NCBI RefSeq assembly: GCF_022288805.1 | Contig: NZ_JAKOPM010000001.1 | Span: 62,001 to 126,000, forward strand | Direction: 5' to 3' | DNA: 64,000 bases | DNA from: Corynebacterium yonathiae | GTDB lineage: Bacteria; Actinomycetota; Actinomycetes; Mycobacteriales; Mycobacteriaceae | In this document: in pieces, positions 39,741-50,422 of the stretch | Numbering within the stretch: position 1 is the stretch's first letter | Layout of the letters: each line of letters starts with the position of its first letter | Notes under the pieces: model-generated | What the model was told of the DNA's origin: nothing | The model's database searches: none | The model's input: the letters and a program-made list of their open reading frames with translations, nothing else | Made by a program: the position numbers and the translations under genes

Positions 39741-40391
39741 GTGAAATTCCGCAAGTTTAGCGCCGCGTGCCTCGCACTGACCGCGGCCACCGCCCTGGCC
39801 GCCTGCTCTTCCGATGATGAGCAAGACGATTCCGCCGCCACCAATACCGAGGCGCAGGAATCCGCCTCCTCCGACGGCGATTCCGCCGCCCCGGCCCTGC
39901 CGTCCCCGGCGGACCTGAACGCTATTTTGGCTAAGGCTACCGATCCAAATGCCTCCGAGCAGGAAAAGACCGCCACCGTGCAAGGCGGCGAGACCGCCCC
40001 GGAGATCTTTGACACCATGGCCCAGTCTAAGGCGGAATCCGGCGCCGAGTTCGAGGTCGTTGACCCCGTACTGCCGGGCTATGACCCACAGTCCGTGCTG
40101 ACCACCGTGAACTTCACCACCGCTGACGGCCAGCAGCAGACTGCTGACCAGGTGGAATTCGTCTACGAAAATGGCACCTGGAAGCTTTCCAAGGCCTGGG
40201 CTTGCACGCTCATCCAAAATACCGTGCCGCCAGAGCAAGTTCCGGAAATGTGCGCGGACACCGGTGCCGGAGCCTCCGCACCCGCTCCGGCACCGGCCGA
40301 GGGGGACGCTGCTCCTGCCGAGGGCGATGCCCCCGCTGCCGGCGCCGAACAGGCCCCAGCCGAGGCCCCTGTAGAAGCCCCGGCTGAGTAA
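39741..40391 (+). CDS. Lipoprotein with MTB12-like domain
   Basis: Secreted lipoprotein of 216 residues. The signal peptide ends in the lipobox LAACSSDDE, with Cys near residue 22 for diacylglyceryl attachment. An acidic Ser-rich spacer is followed by a domain beginning LPSPADLNAILAKATDPNASEQEKTATVQGGE that resembles the C-terminal domain of the mycobacterial low-molecular-weight antigen MTB12 (inference from pattern). The tail from about residue 180 is Ala/Pro/Glu low complexity. GTG start with GAGGAG upstream. Its stop touches the stop of the convergent lipoprotein gene. The lipoprotein signal peptidase gene lspA is nearby at 41375. Confidence 0.75.
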   Translation: MKFRKFSAACLALTAATALAACSSDDEQDDSAATNTEAQESASSDGDSAAPALPSPADLNAILAKATDPNASEQEKTATVQGGETAPEIFDTMAQSKAESGAEFEVVDPVLPGYDPQSVLTTVNFTTADGQQQTADQVEFVYENGTWKLSKAWACTLIQNTVPPEQVPEMCADTGAGASAPAPAPAEGDAAPAEGDAPAAGAEQAPAEAPVEAPAE

Positions 40392-41333
40392 CTAGGAGAA
40401 ATTCAGTTCCGTCAGGCTCGACTGCACCACCCGCAGCTCCGAGCCGGCGGTGCCGTAAATGACCTTCGTGTCGAATGACACGTCACCGCCCACGGGCAGC
40501 GGCTGGGTGAGATCCACCGTGATACTGCCCTTGGATTCGGTGCGGGAGTCTAAAACCTTGAGCTCCTTATTTTCCAGCTCTGTGCCCTGGGCTTGCCCCT
40601 CAAAGGACAGTGCGCCTAGCGACGGCCGCTGTTCTACCTCCACGTTGAGCTTCACCTGGTCCCCCTCGATGGAATCGACCGTATAACGCGTGGTTTGCAA
40701 TAGGGTGGACTCGCCGGTGACACGAGAATCCACGGTCCAGCTCGCGCCTTTGCCCACCTCCTCGGTAGGGAAAACCACCGGCAGGGCAGTCAGCTTCATA
40801 ATCGCTTGTTCGACCGCTCCGCGGGCTTCATCCGTGGCCTCCTGGGGCGCAGCTAAGCGCAGCGAATTCATCTGGCCAGTATCTTGGCCGCGCCAGCCAA
40901 ATTGAAATCCCTCGGCCGAAGAGACGTCGGTGTCTCCGGAGGTTTCCGGGGTACTGGCCGTAACGAAAGCATTGCGGGTGGCTGGTAGTTGATCTTCCAC
41001 GTCCTCGCTGGCCTTATCTACCTTGGCTGAAAGCGGCAGGGAAGTAGTGGTGGAGTCGACGTCGGAGGCTTGAAACTTCTCGGCCACTGACTTTTTGAGC
41101 AGGTCCTGCGAAAAGCCTTCGGTAACGCGGTAATTAACGTCCTGCGTGGAGTCAATATCGCGGTATTCCAGGAGCTTTTTCTCCCCGGTTCCGGGGTTAT
41201 CCACGGTTACACGCGGGGCGTCGATAGTCAGGCCCACGGGCTGTTCCACCGCGGGTCCCGGCTTTTCATAGGAACACGCCGTAAGTGCTACGGCGGCTGT
41301 GGTCAGGGCTGCAAAAACTTTGACTCGAAACAC
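40392..41333 (-). CDS. DUF6263-type lipoprotein
   Basis: Lipoprotein of about 313 residues: signal peptide with basic start (VFRVKVFAALTTAAVALTAC) and lipobox LTAC. The mature part contains TALPVVFPTEEVGKGASWTVDSR, resembling the FPxEPVGxGAxW motif I associate with DUF6263 lipoproteins, and a beta-rich domain. Function unknown. GTG 41333 is chosen because the residues before it to 41342 are a TTG codon plus two others. It is divergent from lspA, 41 bp apart, and convergent without a gap with the other lipoprotein. Confidence 0.75.
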   Translation of the reverse strand: MFRVKVFAALTTAAVALTACSYEKPGPAVEQPVGLTIDAPRVTVDNPGTGEKKLLEYRDIDSTQDVNYRVTEGFSQDLLKKSVAEKFQASDVDSTTTSLPLSAKVDKASEDVEDQLPATRNAFVTASTPETSGDTDVSSAEGFQFGWRGQDTGQMNSLRLAAPQEATDEARGAVEQAIMKLTALPVVFPTEEVGKGASWTVDSRVTGESTLLQTTRYTVDSIEGDQVKLNVEVEQRPSLGALSFEGQAQGTELENKELKVLDSRTESKGSITVDLTQPLPVGGDVSFDTKVIYGTAGSELRVVQSSLTELNFS

Positions 41334-41374
41334 GCTTACCAAAATACCGGACGCTGCCGTTTAGAATAGAGCGG

Positions 41375-41866
41375 GTGAGTCAAAAACGAAGGAGCAAGAC
41401 AGGACTTATCGCCGCGATAGTCATCGCCGTGGCGCTGGTGGACCAAGCCATAAAACAGTTAATGCTTTCCATTCTCACGGAAGGCGAGCCCTTGCCGATC
41501 ATTGGGGACTGGTTCCGGTTTACCCTGCTTTTTAACCCTGGCGCCGCCTTTTCCATGGGCGGGGAGGGATCGACGTGGCTTTTTACCACTATCCAATTGG
41601 TCTTTGTGCTCGGCGTGGCCATTGCCGCCCCGCGCATTACCCACTCGGGCCAGGCAGTAGGCTTGGCGCTCATTGCTGGCGGCGCGCTGGGCAATTTCGC
41701 CGACCGCATCTTCCGCGCCCCCAGCTTCTGGTTCGGGCACGTGGTGGACTATATTTCGGTCGGATCTTTCGCCGTGTTTAATATCGCGGACGCGGCGATC
41801 ACCTGCGGAGTGGTGCTTTTCATCATCGCCATGGTGCTGGAGGAAAGGAAGGCCGAGCATGAATAG
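41375..41866 (+). CDS. lspA: Lipoprotein signal peptidase (signal peptidase II)
   Basis: Aspartic protease that removes prolipoprotein signal peptides after lipidation; the target of globomycin. The 163-residue protein has four membrane helices. The catalytic Asp residues lie in [12 protein letters not shown] and VFNIADAAI, and VDYISVGS lies between them. GTG start. It overlaps rluD by eight bases. It can act on the three lipoproteins encoded in this window. Confidence 0.95.
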   Translation: MSQKRRSKTGLIAAIVIAVALVDQAIKQLMLSILTEGEPLPIIGDWFRFTLLFNPGAAFSMGGEGSTWLFTTIQLVFVLGVAIAAPRITHSGQAVGLALIAGGALGNFADRIFRAPSFWFGHVVDYISVGSFAVFNIADAAITCGVVLFIIAMVLEERKAEHE

Positions 41867-42785
41867 GCAGATGCGCAGCTTCCCCGTCCCTGAAGGTTTA
41901 GAAGGCATGCGTGCCGACGCCGCCCTAGCTAAGCTCCTTGGCCTTTCCCGCAGCGCCACCGCGCAGCTTTGCGCTGAGGGCAGTGTGACCATTGATTCCC
42001 AAGAACTGGGCAAATCCGAGCGTTTGACCTCCGGCAATGTAGTCTCCGTGCTTTTGCCGGAGCCAGAAAAGCCAATGCTGCCGCGCGAAGAGCTCGTCGA
42101 AGGCATGGACGTGCTCTACAGCGATGCCGATATCATCTGCGTGCATAAGCCGGTGGGTGTGGCCGCGCACCCGAGCGTGGGGTGGGACGGGCCGACGGTC
42201 ATCGGCGGGCTGCGCGCGGCCGGCTATACGGTGGCTTCTTCCGGGCCGACTGAGCGCCAGGGAATCGTGCATCGCCTCGATGTGGGCACGTCTGGGGTGA
42301 TGGTAGTGGCTTCTTCGGAGCGTGCCTACTCTGCGCTCAAGCATGCCTTTAAGTACCGCAGCGTGAAAAAGACCTACCACGCCGTGGTCCAGGGGCTGCC
42401 GGACCCCATCGAGGGCACTGTCGATGCCCCCATCGGCCGCCACCCCAAGTCGGGCTGGAAATTCGCCGTGCTTGACGACGGCAAAGCGGCCGTCACCCAC
42501 TACAGCCTCATCGAGGCCTTCCGCGAGGCCAGCCTCATCGAAGTGCACCTGGAGACTGGCCGCACCCACCAAATCCGCGTGCACATGTCTGCTACCGGGC
42601 ACCCGTGCGTGGGCGATCCCATGTATGGCTCGGATCCGAATCTGGCCAAGCGCCTTGGGCTCGAGCGGCAGTGGCTGCACGCGGTCAAACTCGGCTTTAC
42701 CCACCCCGGCACCGGCAAATGGTTTGAAATTCAGGCACCGTATCCAGCCGATCTCGAACATGCCTTGGCGGTGCTGCGGGGATGA
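41859..42785 (+). CDS. RluA-family pseudouridine synthase (RluD-like)
   Basis: Isomerises uridine in 23S rRNA or tRNA. An N-terminal S4 RNA-binding domain ([30 protein letters not shown]) precedes the catalytic domain with the active-site Asp in [14 protein letters not shown], then KTYHAVVQG, and [15 protein letters not shown] 41859 overlaps the lspA stop and follows AGGAAAGGAAG. It is translationally coupled to lspA, a pairing common in many bacteria, and to the following gene through ATGA. Confidence 0.93.
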   Translation: MNRQMRSFPVPEGLEGMRADAALAKLLGLSRSATAQLCAEGSVTIDSQELGKSERLTSGNVVSVLLPEPEKPMLPREELVEGMDVLYSDADIICVHKPVGVAAHPSVGWDGPTVIGGLRAAGYTVASSGPTERQGIVHRLDVGTSGVMVVASSERAYSALKHAFKYRSVKKTYHAVVQGLPDPIEGTVDAPIGRHPKSGWKFAVLDDGKAAVTHYSLIEAFREASLIEVHLETGRTHQIRVHMSATGHPCVGDPMYGSDPNLAKRLGLERQWLHAVKLGFTHPGTGKWFEIQAPYPADLEHALAVLRG

Positions 42786-43318
42786 GGAAGGTCTACCAGC
42801 GGCGTCGGCTAGCGGCCTTGGCGGTGCTCGCGGTGCTTTTTCTGGCGGCGCTGGCGCTCTTCGGCGCCTTGGGGACCCAGGCTACTTCGCAGGTGCAAGG
42901 CGACCAGCTCGGCCCGGATGGCGAATCGCGCGCGGAGTATATTGCGCGCGTGGCGGGCAGTGACCTTCCCGATGAGCCTGCCTACGCCCTGGTTACCTTC
43001 GACGAGGAACTACCGCCCGTAGCTGCTGCGGCCGCCGTCGCCGCAGCCCCGCGCATGGATGCCATCCTCATTGGCTCCACCGCTCCCATCGACGTTCCTG
43101 AGCCGAGCGCTGGCGAGGACCGCGCCGCTGTCATCCAGCGTGCCGTCGGCCGCATCGATGCCTCCTATGGGCAGCGATCCAACGCGGTAAGCGCAGTTGT
43201 GGTGTGGGGATCAGGCGCCCAGCTTGCCGACGTCGCCTCCACCCCCTCCGTTGCCGCCGTCGAAGCAGCGCCTGCCGACGCCGCCTGGGGCAGCTTCGCC
43301 ATCCGTCCACCCAGCTAA
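42782..43318 (+). CDS. Exported or membrane-anchored hypothetical protein
   Basis: A 178-residue protein with a basic start and one hydrophobic helix ([23 protein letters not shown]) at residues 10–32, then an Ala/Pro/Asp-rich extracytoplasmic part with few motifs. The ATG overlaps the rluD stop by four bases, so it is in the lspA–rluD transcript. I do not recognise a family. A secreted anchored function is only inferred from topology. Confidence 0.7.
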   Translation: MRKVYQRRRLAALAVLAVLFLAALALFGALGTQATSQVQGDQLGPDGESRAEYIARVAGSDLPDEPAYALVTFDEELPPVAAAAAVAAAPRMDAILIGSTAPIDVPEPSAGEDRAAVIQRAVGRIDASYGQRSNAVSAVVVWGSGAQLADVASTPSVAAVEAAPADAAWGSFAIRPPS

Positions 43319-43378
43319 TTTCGCCTTCTTTACTCCCGCAGCGCGCAGTGCCCCCGCGGCGCTTTTAGCATCAGGGGC

Positions 43379-44401
43379 ATGGAACATATTCGGGCCTATA
43401 TCGCGGCACTGAACTCGGCAATGGATATCCTCGCCGAGGCCGCCGCCGTTTCTGCTGCCGACCTTGCCGCCGCCGGCATGCCCGATGCCGCAGCGGACTC
43501 TATTGCGCAGCTCGCGCAGGTCTACTTCGGCCCCACCAGCTTTCGCCGCCGCCAACGGCGGGCGGTGGATGGGGCGCGCCGAAACAGGCATTCACTGCCG
43601 ACGCTGGAGGTCATCGAAAAGCATGCGCGTCGCGCGCCCACCCAAGCCCGCGCCTGGGCCCTGCGCGCCGAGCTTGCCCATATCTCTTGTGATACGAGGG
43701 AGATGGAAAAGCTCGCCCGCATAAAGCTGCGCAAGATGCGCGCGCCACGCGAGCCCAAGCCTGGCGTGCGGCTGCAGCGCCGCGCCGCCGGAAAGCCGTG
43801 GACGCTTTCTATCACCGGTCCTTCCGCGCTCATTGCGGAACTTCACCAGCATGCCGGCTCGCTTGCCGACGTCGCCTCTTTCTTCCGCACCGGCGCCTCT
43901 ACCTCTACCGTGCGCACTAATGTTGTGGTGCCACTAGATAAGTTGGTCGGCGTGGCCCATGGTAGTGATGATGTGGTGCTGACCATGACCAACGGCGCGC
44001 AGATAACCGGTGCCGAATTGGCCCAGCGCGCGCTGGCAGAGGAGGGGTTTGTCACCCTGCTGCATCCCGTGGAAGGTCCGGTGAATTTGTACCGCATGCG
44101 CCGCGGGGCGACCTGGAAGCAGTTTATGATGGCCGCGGCGGAAAACCCCACCTGCCCGGTTAAGGGCTGCCACAAGCCTGCCGATGAGTGCCAAGTCCAT
44201 CACATATTCAGCTGGGCCGGCGGCGGGTGGACGAACGCGAAGAACCTCACCACCGCCTGCGCTTATCACAATGGCCGCAATGACGATCATCGCACCGGCC
44301 CGCCGCGCAATGGCCGCTTCGAGCGCACGGCCCGCGGCGTGCGCTGGGTCAACCCCTGGGAGAAGCCCCCGCCGGACCTTGTTAATACCGGGCCTACTTA
44401 G
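43379..44401 (+). CDS. HNH endonuclease-like protein (DUF222/13E12-type), paralog B
   Basis: A 340-residue paralog of 29949–30950 with the same helical N-terminus, middle (MTNGAQITGAELAQRALAEEGFVTLLHPVEGPVNLYRM) and HNH end (CPVKGCHKPADECQVHHIFSWAGGGWTNAKNLTTACAYHNGRNDD). All metal-binding Cys and His residues are kept in both copies. A basic C-terminal tail follows. The start was set at ATG 43379. No partner gene suggests a target. Likely a family dispersed in the genome. Confidence 0.82.
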   Translation: MEHIRAYIAALNSAMDILAEAAAVSAADLAAAGMPDAAADSIAQLAQVYFGPTSFRRRQRRAVDGARRNRHSLPTLEVIEKHARRAPTQARAWALRAELAHISCDTREMEKLARIKLRKMRAPREPKPGVRLQRRAAGKPWTLSITGPSALIAELHQHAGSLADVASFFRTGASTSTVRTNVVVPLDKLVGVAHGSDDVVLTMTNGAQITGAELAQRALAEEGFVTLLHPVEGPVNLYRMRRGATWKQFMMAAAENPTCPVKGCHKPADECQVHHIFSWAGGGWTNAKNLTTACAYHNGRNDDHRTGPPRNGRFERTARGVRWVNPWEKPPPDLVNTGPT

Positions 44402-44425
44402 ATACCAACCGCGTAGGCTAGAGTC

Positions 44426-44695
44426 ATGTCCCCGCAGCAGCCTTTTTCGCAGTGGATGCCGAACTATAAATTTGCCTATATCGCCGCCTGGGTCGCGGTG
44501 GTGGTTTCCGGCATCGCCCTAGTTATCGGCCTTATTACGGGCGGCACCTCCATGACGCTGGTGTTTTCCGCGATCGTTTGTGCCTTTGGCATCTTTCTTA
44601 TCGTAGTGATGCCGCGCTGGGCGCTGGAAGCGGAGGAGGAACAGGCCGCGCGTCGTCGTGCCCGCGCCGCCCGCGAGGAACTCAGGCGCTCCTAG
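44426..44695 (+). CDS. Small membrane protein with basic C-terminus
   Basis: An 89-residue protein with two helices (about residues 17–40 and 46–64) and an amphipathic Glu/Arg-rich tail (EAEEEQAARRRARAAREELRRS). TAGGCT eight bases before the ATG could be a -10 element giving a leaderless message. The 3' end overlaps the convergent rarD gene by 14 bp. No known family recognised. Confidence 0.6.
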   Translation: MSPQQPFSQWMPNYKFAYIAAWVAVVVSGIALVIGLITGGTSMTLVFSAIVCAFGIFLIVVMPRWALEAEEEQAARRRARAAREELRRS

Positions 44696-45532
44696 CCATA
44701 CGCACTAAGTCGGCCACGTAGATCGCTACCGCTAAGCCGATAATGCCGAAGCCAATCCACCGGTGGGGCGAAAAGTGTTCGTGGGTGACGAAAAGTGCCC
44801 ACAGCATTTGCATGATGGGGGTGAGGTATTGGAGCATGCCGATCGTCGATAAGCGTAGCGTCCGCGCGCCCTCTGCAAAGCAAAGAAGCGGCAGCGCGGT
44901 GATTAAGCCGGCGCTTAACAAAAGCAGCGCGTGGCCGACGCCTTCGCTAGCGAAGGTACCTTGGTCGCTACTTTCTAGCCACAGAATGTAGCCCACCGCT
45001 AGTGGCGACATCACGAGCGCCTCCGCTGCGACTGAGACGGCCGAGGACACCCGCACCTGCTTTTTGAGCAGCCCATAAATTCCGAAGCTGAAGGCCAGCA
45101 AAAGCGAAATATAGGGCGCCTGGCCGGTAAAGAACGTCAAATACAGCACCGCGATGGCCGCAACTCCCACCGCGCCGGCCTGCCACGGCCGCAGCCGTTC
45201 CTTGAGAAACACCATGCCGAGGGCAACCGATACGAGGGGATTGATGAAGTACCCCAGCGCCGCGTCGGCTACGTGGTTGCTATTAATCGCTACCACGTAG
45301 GTGCCCCAATTAGCCGTGATGAATACTCCCGCGGCCGCGAGCCATCCCCACGTGCGCTTGTCCATGCGCACCAACTCGCGCCATCGGCCGGCGAGGCACA
45401 AAAATCCCGTGACCAATACCGCGGTCCACAGCACGCGGTGAGCCAAAATCTCTAGCGGCGATGCCGGCAACAGGAGAGGGAAGAATGCGGGGAAAATCCC
45501 CACATGATATAGGCGGCGAGCGTGTAGAGCAT
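44682..45532 (-). pseudogene. rarD: RarD/EamA-family transporter, frameshifted near 5' end
   Basis: Relative of RarD, a ten-helix drug/metabolite (EamA) transporter. The natural start at ATG 45532 reads [13 protein letters not shown] and then continues out of frame to a stop after 26 residues. Correct family sequence ([21 protein letters not shown] onward) continues in the next frame up to the end. The break is at the run of four A on the plus strand (TTTT in the gene) at 45493–45496, where five would restore the frame. The remaining frame could start only at a GTG at 45503, which would lose the first helix. Either a real inactivation, a slippage site or a sequencing error. Confidence 0.75.
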
Positions 45533-45577
45533 CACAAAATAATAGCCCATTTTGACCGCCCCGCTATGATGAGCCGC

Positions 45578-48500
45578 ATGGCCAAAAACTCCTCCTTCGT
45601 CCACCTGCACAACCACACCGAGTTCTCCATGCTCGACGGCATGGCCAAGGTCGATATGCTGGCGGACGAGGTGGTTCGCCAGAAGATGCCGGCCGTAGGC
45701 ATGACTGACCATGGCAATATGTACGGCTCCGATGCCTTCTACCGTCGCATGACCGGCGCCGGCATCAAGCCCATTATCGGCATCGAGGCGTATATGGCGC
45801 CCGAATCCCGTTTCAATAAAAAGCGCGTGTTGTGGGGTACGCCGGACCAAAAGCGCGACGATGTCTCCGCGTCCGGCGCTTATCTCCACCAGACGATGAT
45901 TGCGGAGAACGCCACCGGCCTGCGCAATCTTTTTACCTTGTCCTCATTAGCTTCCTATGAGGGCCAGTTGGGCAAGTGGCCGCGCATGGATGCCGAGCTC
46001 ATCGCGGAGCATGCTGATGGCATCATCGCCACCACCGGGTGCCCCTCCGGCGATGTCCAGACCCGTCTACGCCTTGGCCAGTTCAATGAGGCGCTCGAGG
46101 CCGCGGCCATGTGGCAAGACATCTACGGCAAAGATAACTTCTTCTTGGAGTTGATGGACCATGGGCTGGACATCGAAAAGCGCACGCGCGATGGCCTATT
46201 AGAAATTGGCCGTAAATTGGACTTGCCGCCGCTGGTGACCAATGACTGCCACTACGTGCTGGAGTCCCAGGCGCCGGCGCATGAGGCGATGTTGTGCGTG
46301 CAGACCGGCAAGACCTTTATGGACCCCGATCGCTTCAAGTTCGGCGGTACCGGTTACTACATTAAGTCGGCCGCGCAGATGCGTGAGACCTGGGACGATA
46401 TGATTCCAGATGGCTGCGATAACACGCTGTGGATTGCCGAGCGCGTGCAAGACTACGGCGAGATTTGGGAAGAGCATACCCACGATCGCATGCCTATTGC
46501 CGACGTCCCCGAGGGCCACACCCCAACCTCCTGGCTCACCCACGAGGTTATGGAAGGCCTGCAGGCACGCTTCCCCGGCCAGGATGTTCCGGAGGAGTAC
46601 ATCGAGCGCGCCAAGTACGAGATCTCCGTCATTGAGATGAAGGGCTACCCGTCCTACTTCCTTATCGTGGCCGAGCTCATCAAGCACGCGCGCTCGGTGG
46701 GCATTCGCGTGGGGCCGGGACGTGGCTCGGCGGCCGGCGCGCTTGTCGCCTACGCGCTGACCATTACCAATATCGACCCCCTGGAACATGATCTCCTCTT
46801 CGAGCGATTCTTGAATCCCGAGCGCCCGTCCGCGCCCGATATCGATATCGACTTCGACGACCGCCGCCGCGGCGAGATGATTACCTACGCGGCCGAGCGC
46901 TGGGGCGAGGATAAGGTAGCGCAGGTCATTACCTTCGGCACGGTGAAGACGAAGCAGGCCATTAAGGACTCCGCCAAGGTGCACTTTGGCCAGCCGGGCT
47001 TCCAGATGGCCGACCGTATCAACGGCGCGCTGCCGCCGGCAATCATGGCGAAGGATATTCCGCTCAAGGGCATCACAGACCCGGACCACGAGCGCTACTC
47101 CGAGGCCGCCGAGGTCCGCCAGATGGTCGAATCCGACCCGGATGTGAAAAAGATTTATGACACGGCTAGGGGCTTGGAGGGCGTCGTCAGGCAGGCCGGC
47201 GTGCACGCCTGTGCGGTGATTATGGCCTCGGTCCGCCTCATGGACCACATCCCCATGTGGAAGCGCCCGGCCGACGGTGCCTATATCACCGGCTGGGATT
47301 ACCCAGCGTGTGAGGCCATCGGCCTGCTGAAGATGGACTTCCTGGGCCTGCGTAACCTCACCGTTATCGGCGACGCGATTGAAAACATCAAGCGCAACCG
47401 CGGCGAAGAAGTTCACTTGGAGCAGCTGCATGCCGACGACCCCAAAGTCTCCAAGGTCTATGACCTGCTCTCGCGCGGCGATACGCTGGGCGTCTTCCAG
47501 CTTGACTCCGGCGGTATGCAAGAGCTGCTCAAACGCATGAAGCCAACCGGCTTTAAAGATATTGTCGCCTCCCTTGCGCTCTACCGCCCCGGCCCGATGG
47601 GCGTGAACGCCCACTGGGACTATGCAGACCGCAAGAACGGCCGTAAGGAAATCACCCCGATTCACCCAGAGCTGGAAGAGCCGCTGAAGGAAATCCTGGA
47701 TGAGACCTACGGCCTCATCGTCTACCAGGAGCAGATCATGCGTATCTCCCAAAAGGTTGCTAACTACACGGCCGGCGAGGCAGATGGCTTCCGTAAGGCG
47801 ATGGGTAAGAAAAAGCCCGAGGTGCTGGCTCAACAGTACGATAAGTTCTGGGGCGGCATGCAAGAAAACGGCTATTCCAAGTCCGCCATGGACGCGCTCT
47901 GGGGCACCATCGAGCCCTTCGCGTCCTACGCGTTTAATAAGTCCCACGCCGCAGGCTATGGCTTGGTGTCCTTCTGGACGGCCTACCTTAAGGCCTACTA
48001 CGCGCCAGAGTATATGGCCGCGCTGCTGACCTCGGTGGGCGATAAGAAAGACAAGTCCGCCATCTACCTGTCGGACTGCCGCCACTTGGGCATCAAGGTG
48101 CTGCCGCCTTCTGTCAACGAGTCCGAAGAGGATTTCCAGGCGGTGGGAGAGGATATCCGCTTCGGCATGGGCGCTATCCGCAACGTTGGCTCGGAAGTGG
48201 TGGAGTCCATCATCAAGTCCCGCCACGACAAGGGCGCGTTTAGCTCGTTTAGTGATTACCTGGACAAGATCGAGTTGACCGCCTGCACTAAGCGCGTGAC
48301 TGAAGCTCTCATTAAGGCCGGCGCCTTCGACGACTTGAACCATCCGCGCAAGGGGCTCATGCTCATCCACGAGGACGCGGTGGATGCGGTGCAAACCACC
48401 AAGAAGGCGGCGGATAAGGGCCAATTCGATCTCTTCGCCGGAATTGGCGGGGGAGAAGATGATGAGGCCTCCAACGCCTTTGCCTTGGACATCCCAGAAG

Positions 48501-49150
48501 ACAACTGGGACCGCAAACATGAGCTCGCCCTGGAACGAGAGATGCTTGGCCTGTACGTTTCCGGTCACCCGCTCGATGGTTTTGAGGAGGCGCTGGCTGC
48601 GCAAACGGATACCCCGCTGACAAAAATCCTGAACGATGAGGTGCATAACGGCCAAGAGCTCATCATCGGTGGCATCATCTCAGGCGTAGACCGCCGCTTT
48701 TCCAAGCGCGATGGCTCCCCCTGGGCCATTGTAACGGTGGAGGACCACAACGGCGCGCAGGTAGAAATCTTGGTCTTCAATAAGGTCTATTCGCTCGTCG
48801 CCCCACAGATTGTGGAGGACAATATCATCTTGGCGCGCGTAAACGTCAAGGTCCGCGATGAGCGCCGCTCCCTGTTTTGCTCCGATATCCGCGTCCCAGA
48901 TCTCGGACCTGGCGGTGGCGCGGGCCTGCCGCTGCGCCTGACCATGCGCACGGACCAGTGCACCATGGAAAATATTGCCCGGCTCAAGCAGGTTTTGCTC
49001 AAAAACCAGGGCGAGTCGGACGTGTACCTCGAGCTTGTCGACGGCTCCGAATCCACCACAATGATCCTCGGTGACCACCTGCGCGTGGAACGCTCCGGCA
49101 ACCTCATGGGTGATCTCAAGGCCACTATGGGCGCAGGTATTTTAGGCTGA
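45578..49150 (+). CDS. dnaE: DNA polymerase III alpha subunit DnaE1
   Basis: Replicative DNA polymerase, 1190 residues. The PHP domain comes first ([26 protein letters not shown]). The palm carries [18 protein letters not shown] and the catalytic Asp cluster [12 protein letters not shown]. The thumb and fingers follow with [11 protein letters not shown], then an OB fold and C-terminal tail. ATG 45578 (MAKNSSF) is chosen. A perfect -10 TATGAT lies eight to thirteen bases before it, suggesting a leaderless transcript; two ATGs at 45566/45569 sit inside that -10. The 36-bp gap to the divergent rarD start leaves little room for any other signal. Confidence 0.96.
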   Translation: MAKNSSFVHLHNHTEFSMLDGMAKVDMLADEVVRQKMPAVGMTDHGNMYGSDAFYRRMTGAGIKPIIGIEAYMAPESRFNKKRVLWGTPDQKRDDVSASGAYLHQTMIAENATGLRNLFTLSSLASYEGQLGKWPRMDAELIAEHADGIIATTGCPSGDVQTRLRLGQFNEALEAAAMWQDIYGKDNFFLELMDHGLDIEKRTRDGLLEIGRKLDLPPLVTNDCHYVLESQAPAHEAMLCVQTGKTFMDPDRFKFGGTGYYIKSAAQMRETWDDMIPDGCDNTLWIAERVQDYGEIWEEHTHDRMPIADVPEGHTPTSWLTHEVMEGLQARFPGQDVPEEYIERAKYEISVIEMKGYPSYFLIVAELIKHARSVGIRVGPGRGSAAGALVAYALTITNIDPLEHDLLFERFLNPERPSAPDIDIDFDDRRRGEMITYAAERWGEDKVAQVITFGTVKTKQAIKDSAKVHFGQPGFQMADRINGALPPAIMAKDIPLKGITDPDHERYSEAAEVRQMVESDPDVKKIYDTARGLEGVVRQAGVHACAVIMASVRLMDHIPMWKRPADGAYITGWDYPACEAIGLLKMDFLGLRNLTVIGDAIENIKRNRGEEVHLEQLHADDPKVSKVYDLLSRGDTLGVFQLDSGGMQELLKRMKPTGFKDIVASLALYRPGPMGVNAHWDYADRKNGRKEITPIHPELEEPLKEILDETYGLIVYQEQIMRISQKVANYTAGEADGFRKAMGKKKPEVLAQQYDKFWGGMQENGYSKSAMDALWGTIEPFASYAFNKSHAAGYGLVSFWTAYLKAYYAPEYMAALLTSVGDKKDKSAIYLSDCRHLGIKVLPPSVNESEEDFQAVGEDIRFGMGAIRNVGSEVVESIIKSRHDKGAFSSFSDYLDKIELTACTKRVTEALIKAGAFDDLNHPRKGLMLIHEDAVDAVQTTKKAADKGQFDLFAGIGGGEDDEASNAFALDIPEDNWDRKHELALEREMLGLYVSGHPLDGFEEALAAQTDTPLTKILNDEVHNGQELIIGGIISGVDRRFSKRDGSPWAIVTVEDHNGAQVEILVFNKVYSLVAPQIVEDNIILARVNVKVRDERRSLFCSDIRVPDLGPGGGAGLPLRLTMRTDQCTMENIARLKQVLLKNQGESDVYLELVDGSESTTMILGDHLRVERSGNLMGDLKATMGAGILG

Positions 49151-49187
49151 ATTTAATCCCGGCGGCGGCCGAAGTCCTCCGTTAATC

Positions 49188-49203
49188 TAGACAGCACAGT
49201 CTA
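49188..49203. promoter_or_regulatory. McbR-type operator (TAGAC-N6-GTCTA)
   Basis: TAGAC, six bases, GTCTA: an exact match to the published McbR binding consensus of Corynebacterium glutamicum, the repressor of methionine and cysteine biosynthesis. It lies 20 bp before the ATG of the methionine-synthase-like gene. Confidence 0.85.
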
Positions 49204-49222
49204 TATCAATGGAGGAAACCTG

Positions 49223-50413
49223 ATGGTTACAAAGATTCGCACCACCCACGTCGGCTCACTGCCGCGCACTCTAGAGTTGCTGGAAGCCAACCTGAAGCGT
49301 GCGGAGCTGCCGGCCGCGGAGTTTCAGGGGATTTTGAAGGCCGCGGTGGCGGACGTCGTCAAGCGGCAGCTCGATCTCGGCCTCGATATCATTAACGAGG
49401 GCGAGTACGGCCATATCACCTCGGGTGCCGTGGACTACGGTGCGTGGTGGAATTATTCCTTTAGCCGCCTGGGCGGGCTGACGATGACGGATACCGACCG
49501 CTGGGAATCGGCTGAGGTAGTGCGCTCCAAGCCGGGGGAGCCGCGGCTGACGTCGTTTATTGATCGACGTGACCGCGCGCTGTTCTCGGAGGCCTATAAT
49601 GACCCGGATTCTGGCATCTTCACCGGTCGCGCCAAGGTGGCAAACCCAGAGTTCACCGGCCCGGTAACCTATATCGGCCAAGATGAAGTTGCCGCCGATG
49701 TCCGCTTGCTTGCCGACGCCCTACCTTCCGGCACCCCCGGCTTCATCGCTGCCCTTTCCCCCGGCTCGGCCGCGCGCCTGACCAACCGCTACTACGACGA
49801 TGAGCATGAGCTGCTTGCCGACGTCGGCCGAGCAATGCGCACCGAGTACCAAGCCATCACCGATGCCGGGCTCACCGTGCAATTCGACGCACCTGACCTG
49901 GCCGAGGCCTGGGACCAAATTAATCCGGAGCCTTCCGTAGAAGACTTCCGAGGCTTCATTCGCGAGCGTATTGACGTGCTCAATGATTCCATTGCTGGCC
50001 TGCCCAAGGAACAAACGCGCCTGCATATCTGCTGGGGTTCCTGGCACGGCCCGCACGTAACCGACGTCCCATTTGCAGATATCATCGAGGAAATCTTGCG
50101 GGCCGAGGTCGGCGGATTTTCTTTCGAAGCCGCGTCACCGCGTCACGCGCATGAGTGGCGTGTGTGGCAGGACCATGCGCTGCCGGAAGGAACCGTGATT
50201 TACCCGGGTGTGGTCTCGCACTCCACCAATGCGGTGGAACACCCGCGGCTTGTAGCTGATCGCATCATTCAATTCGCCGAGGTGGTTGGACCGGAAAATG
50301 TCATCGCATCGACCGATTGCGGTTTGGGCGGCCGCCTACACCCTCAGATTGCGTGGGCGAAGCTGCAATCCTTGGTAGAAGGCGCTGACATCGCTACCCG
50401 CGAACTGTTTTAA
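49223..50413 (+). CDS. Cobalamin-independent methionine synthase-like protein (MetE C-terminal family)
   Basis: A 396-residue single-domain member of the UROD/MetE-like superfamily. It matches the catalytic half of MetE rather than the two-domain enzyme. Visible signatures are TTHVGSLPR at the start, a zinc-type His/Cys in HICWGSWHGPH, the Glu in GFSFEAASPRHAHEW, and STDCGLGGR (Cys) near the end, spaced as in MetE zinc sites. Such standalone forms use methylcobalamin or methyltetrahydrofolate donors in some archaea and bacteria; substrate here is unknown. A McbR box precedes it, tying it to methionine metabolism. GGAGGAAAC is upstream of the ATG. Confidence 0.85.
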   Translation: MVTKIRTTHVGSLPRTLELLEANLKRAELPAAEFQGILKAAVADVVKRQLDLGLDIINEGEYGHITSGAVDYGAWWNYSFSRLGGLTMTDTDRWESAEVVRSKPGEPRLTSFIDRRDRALFSEAYNDPDSGIFTGRAKVANPEFTGPVTYIGQDEVAADVRLLADALPSGTPGFIAALSPGSAARLTNRYYDDEHELLADVGRAMRTEYQAITDAGLTVQFDAPDLAEAWDQINPEPSVEDFRGFIRERIDVLNDSIAGLPKEQTRLHICWGSWHGPHVTDVPFADIIEEILRAEVGGFSFEAASPRHAHEWRVWQDHALPEGTVIYPGVVSHSTNAVEHPRLVADRIIQFAEVVGPENVIASTDCGLGGRLHPQIAWAKLQSLVEGADIATRELF

Positions 50414-50422
50414 AAACGCCTA

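Noticed and set aside
46199..48655. 818-residue open frame on the minus strand opposite dnaE
   Set aside because: It lies entirely antisense to a clear dnaE with strong motifs. The translation is rich in His, Leu and Gly with no domain, and is explained by high GC and codon bias.
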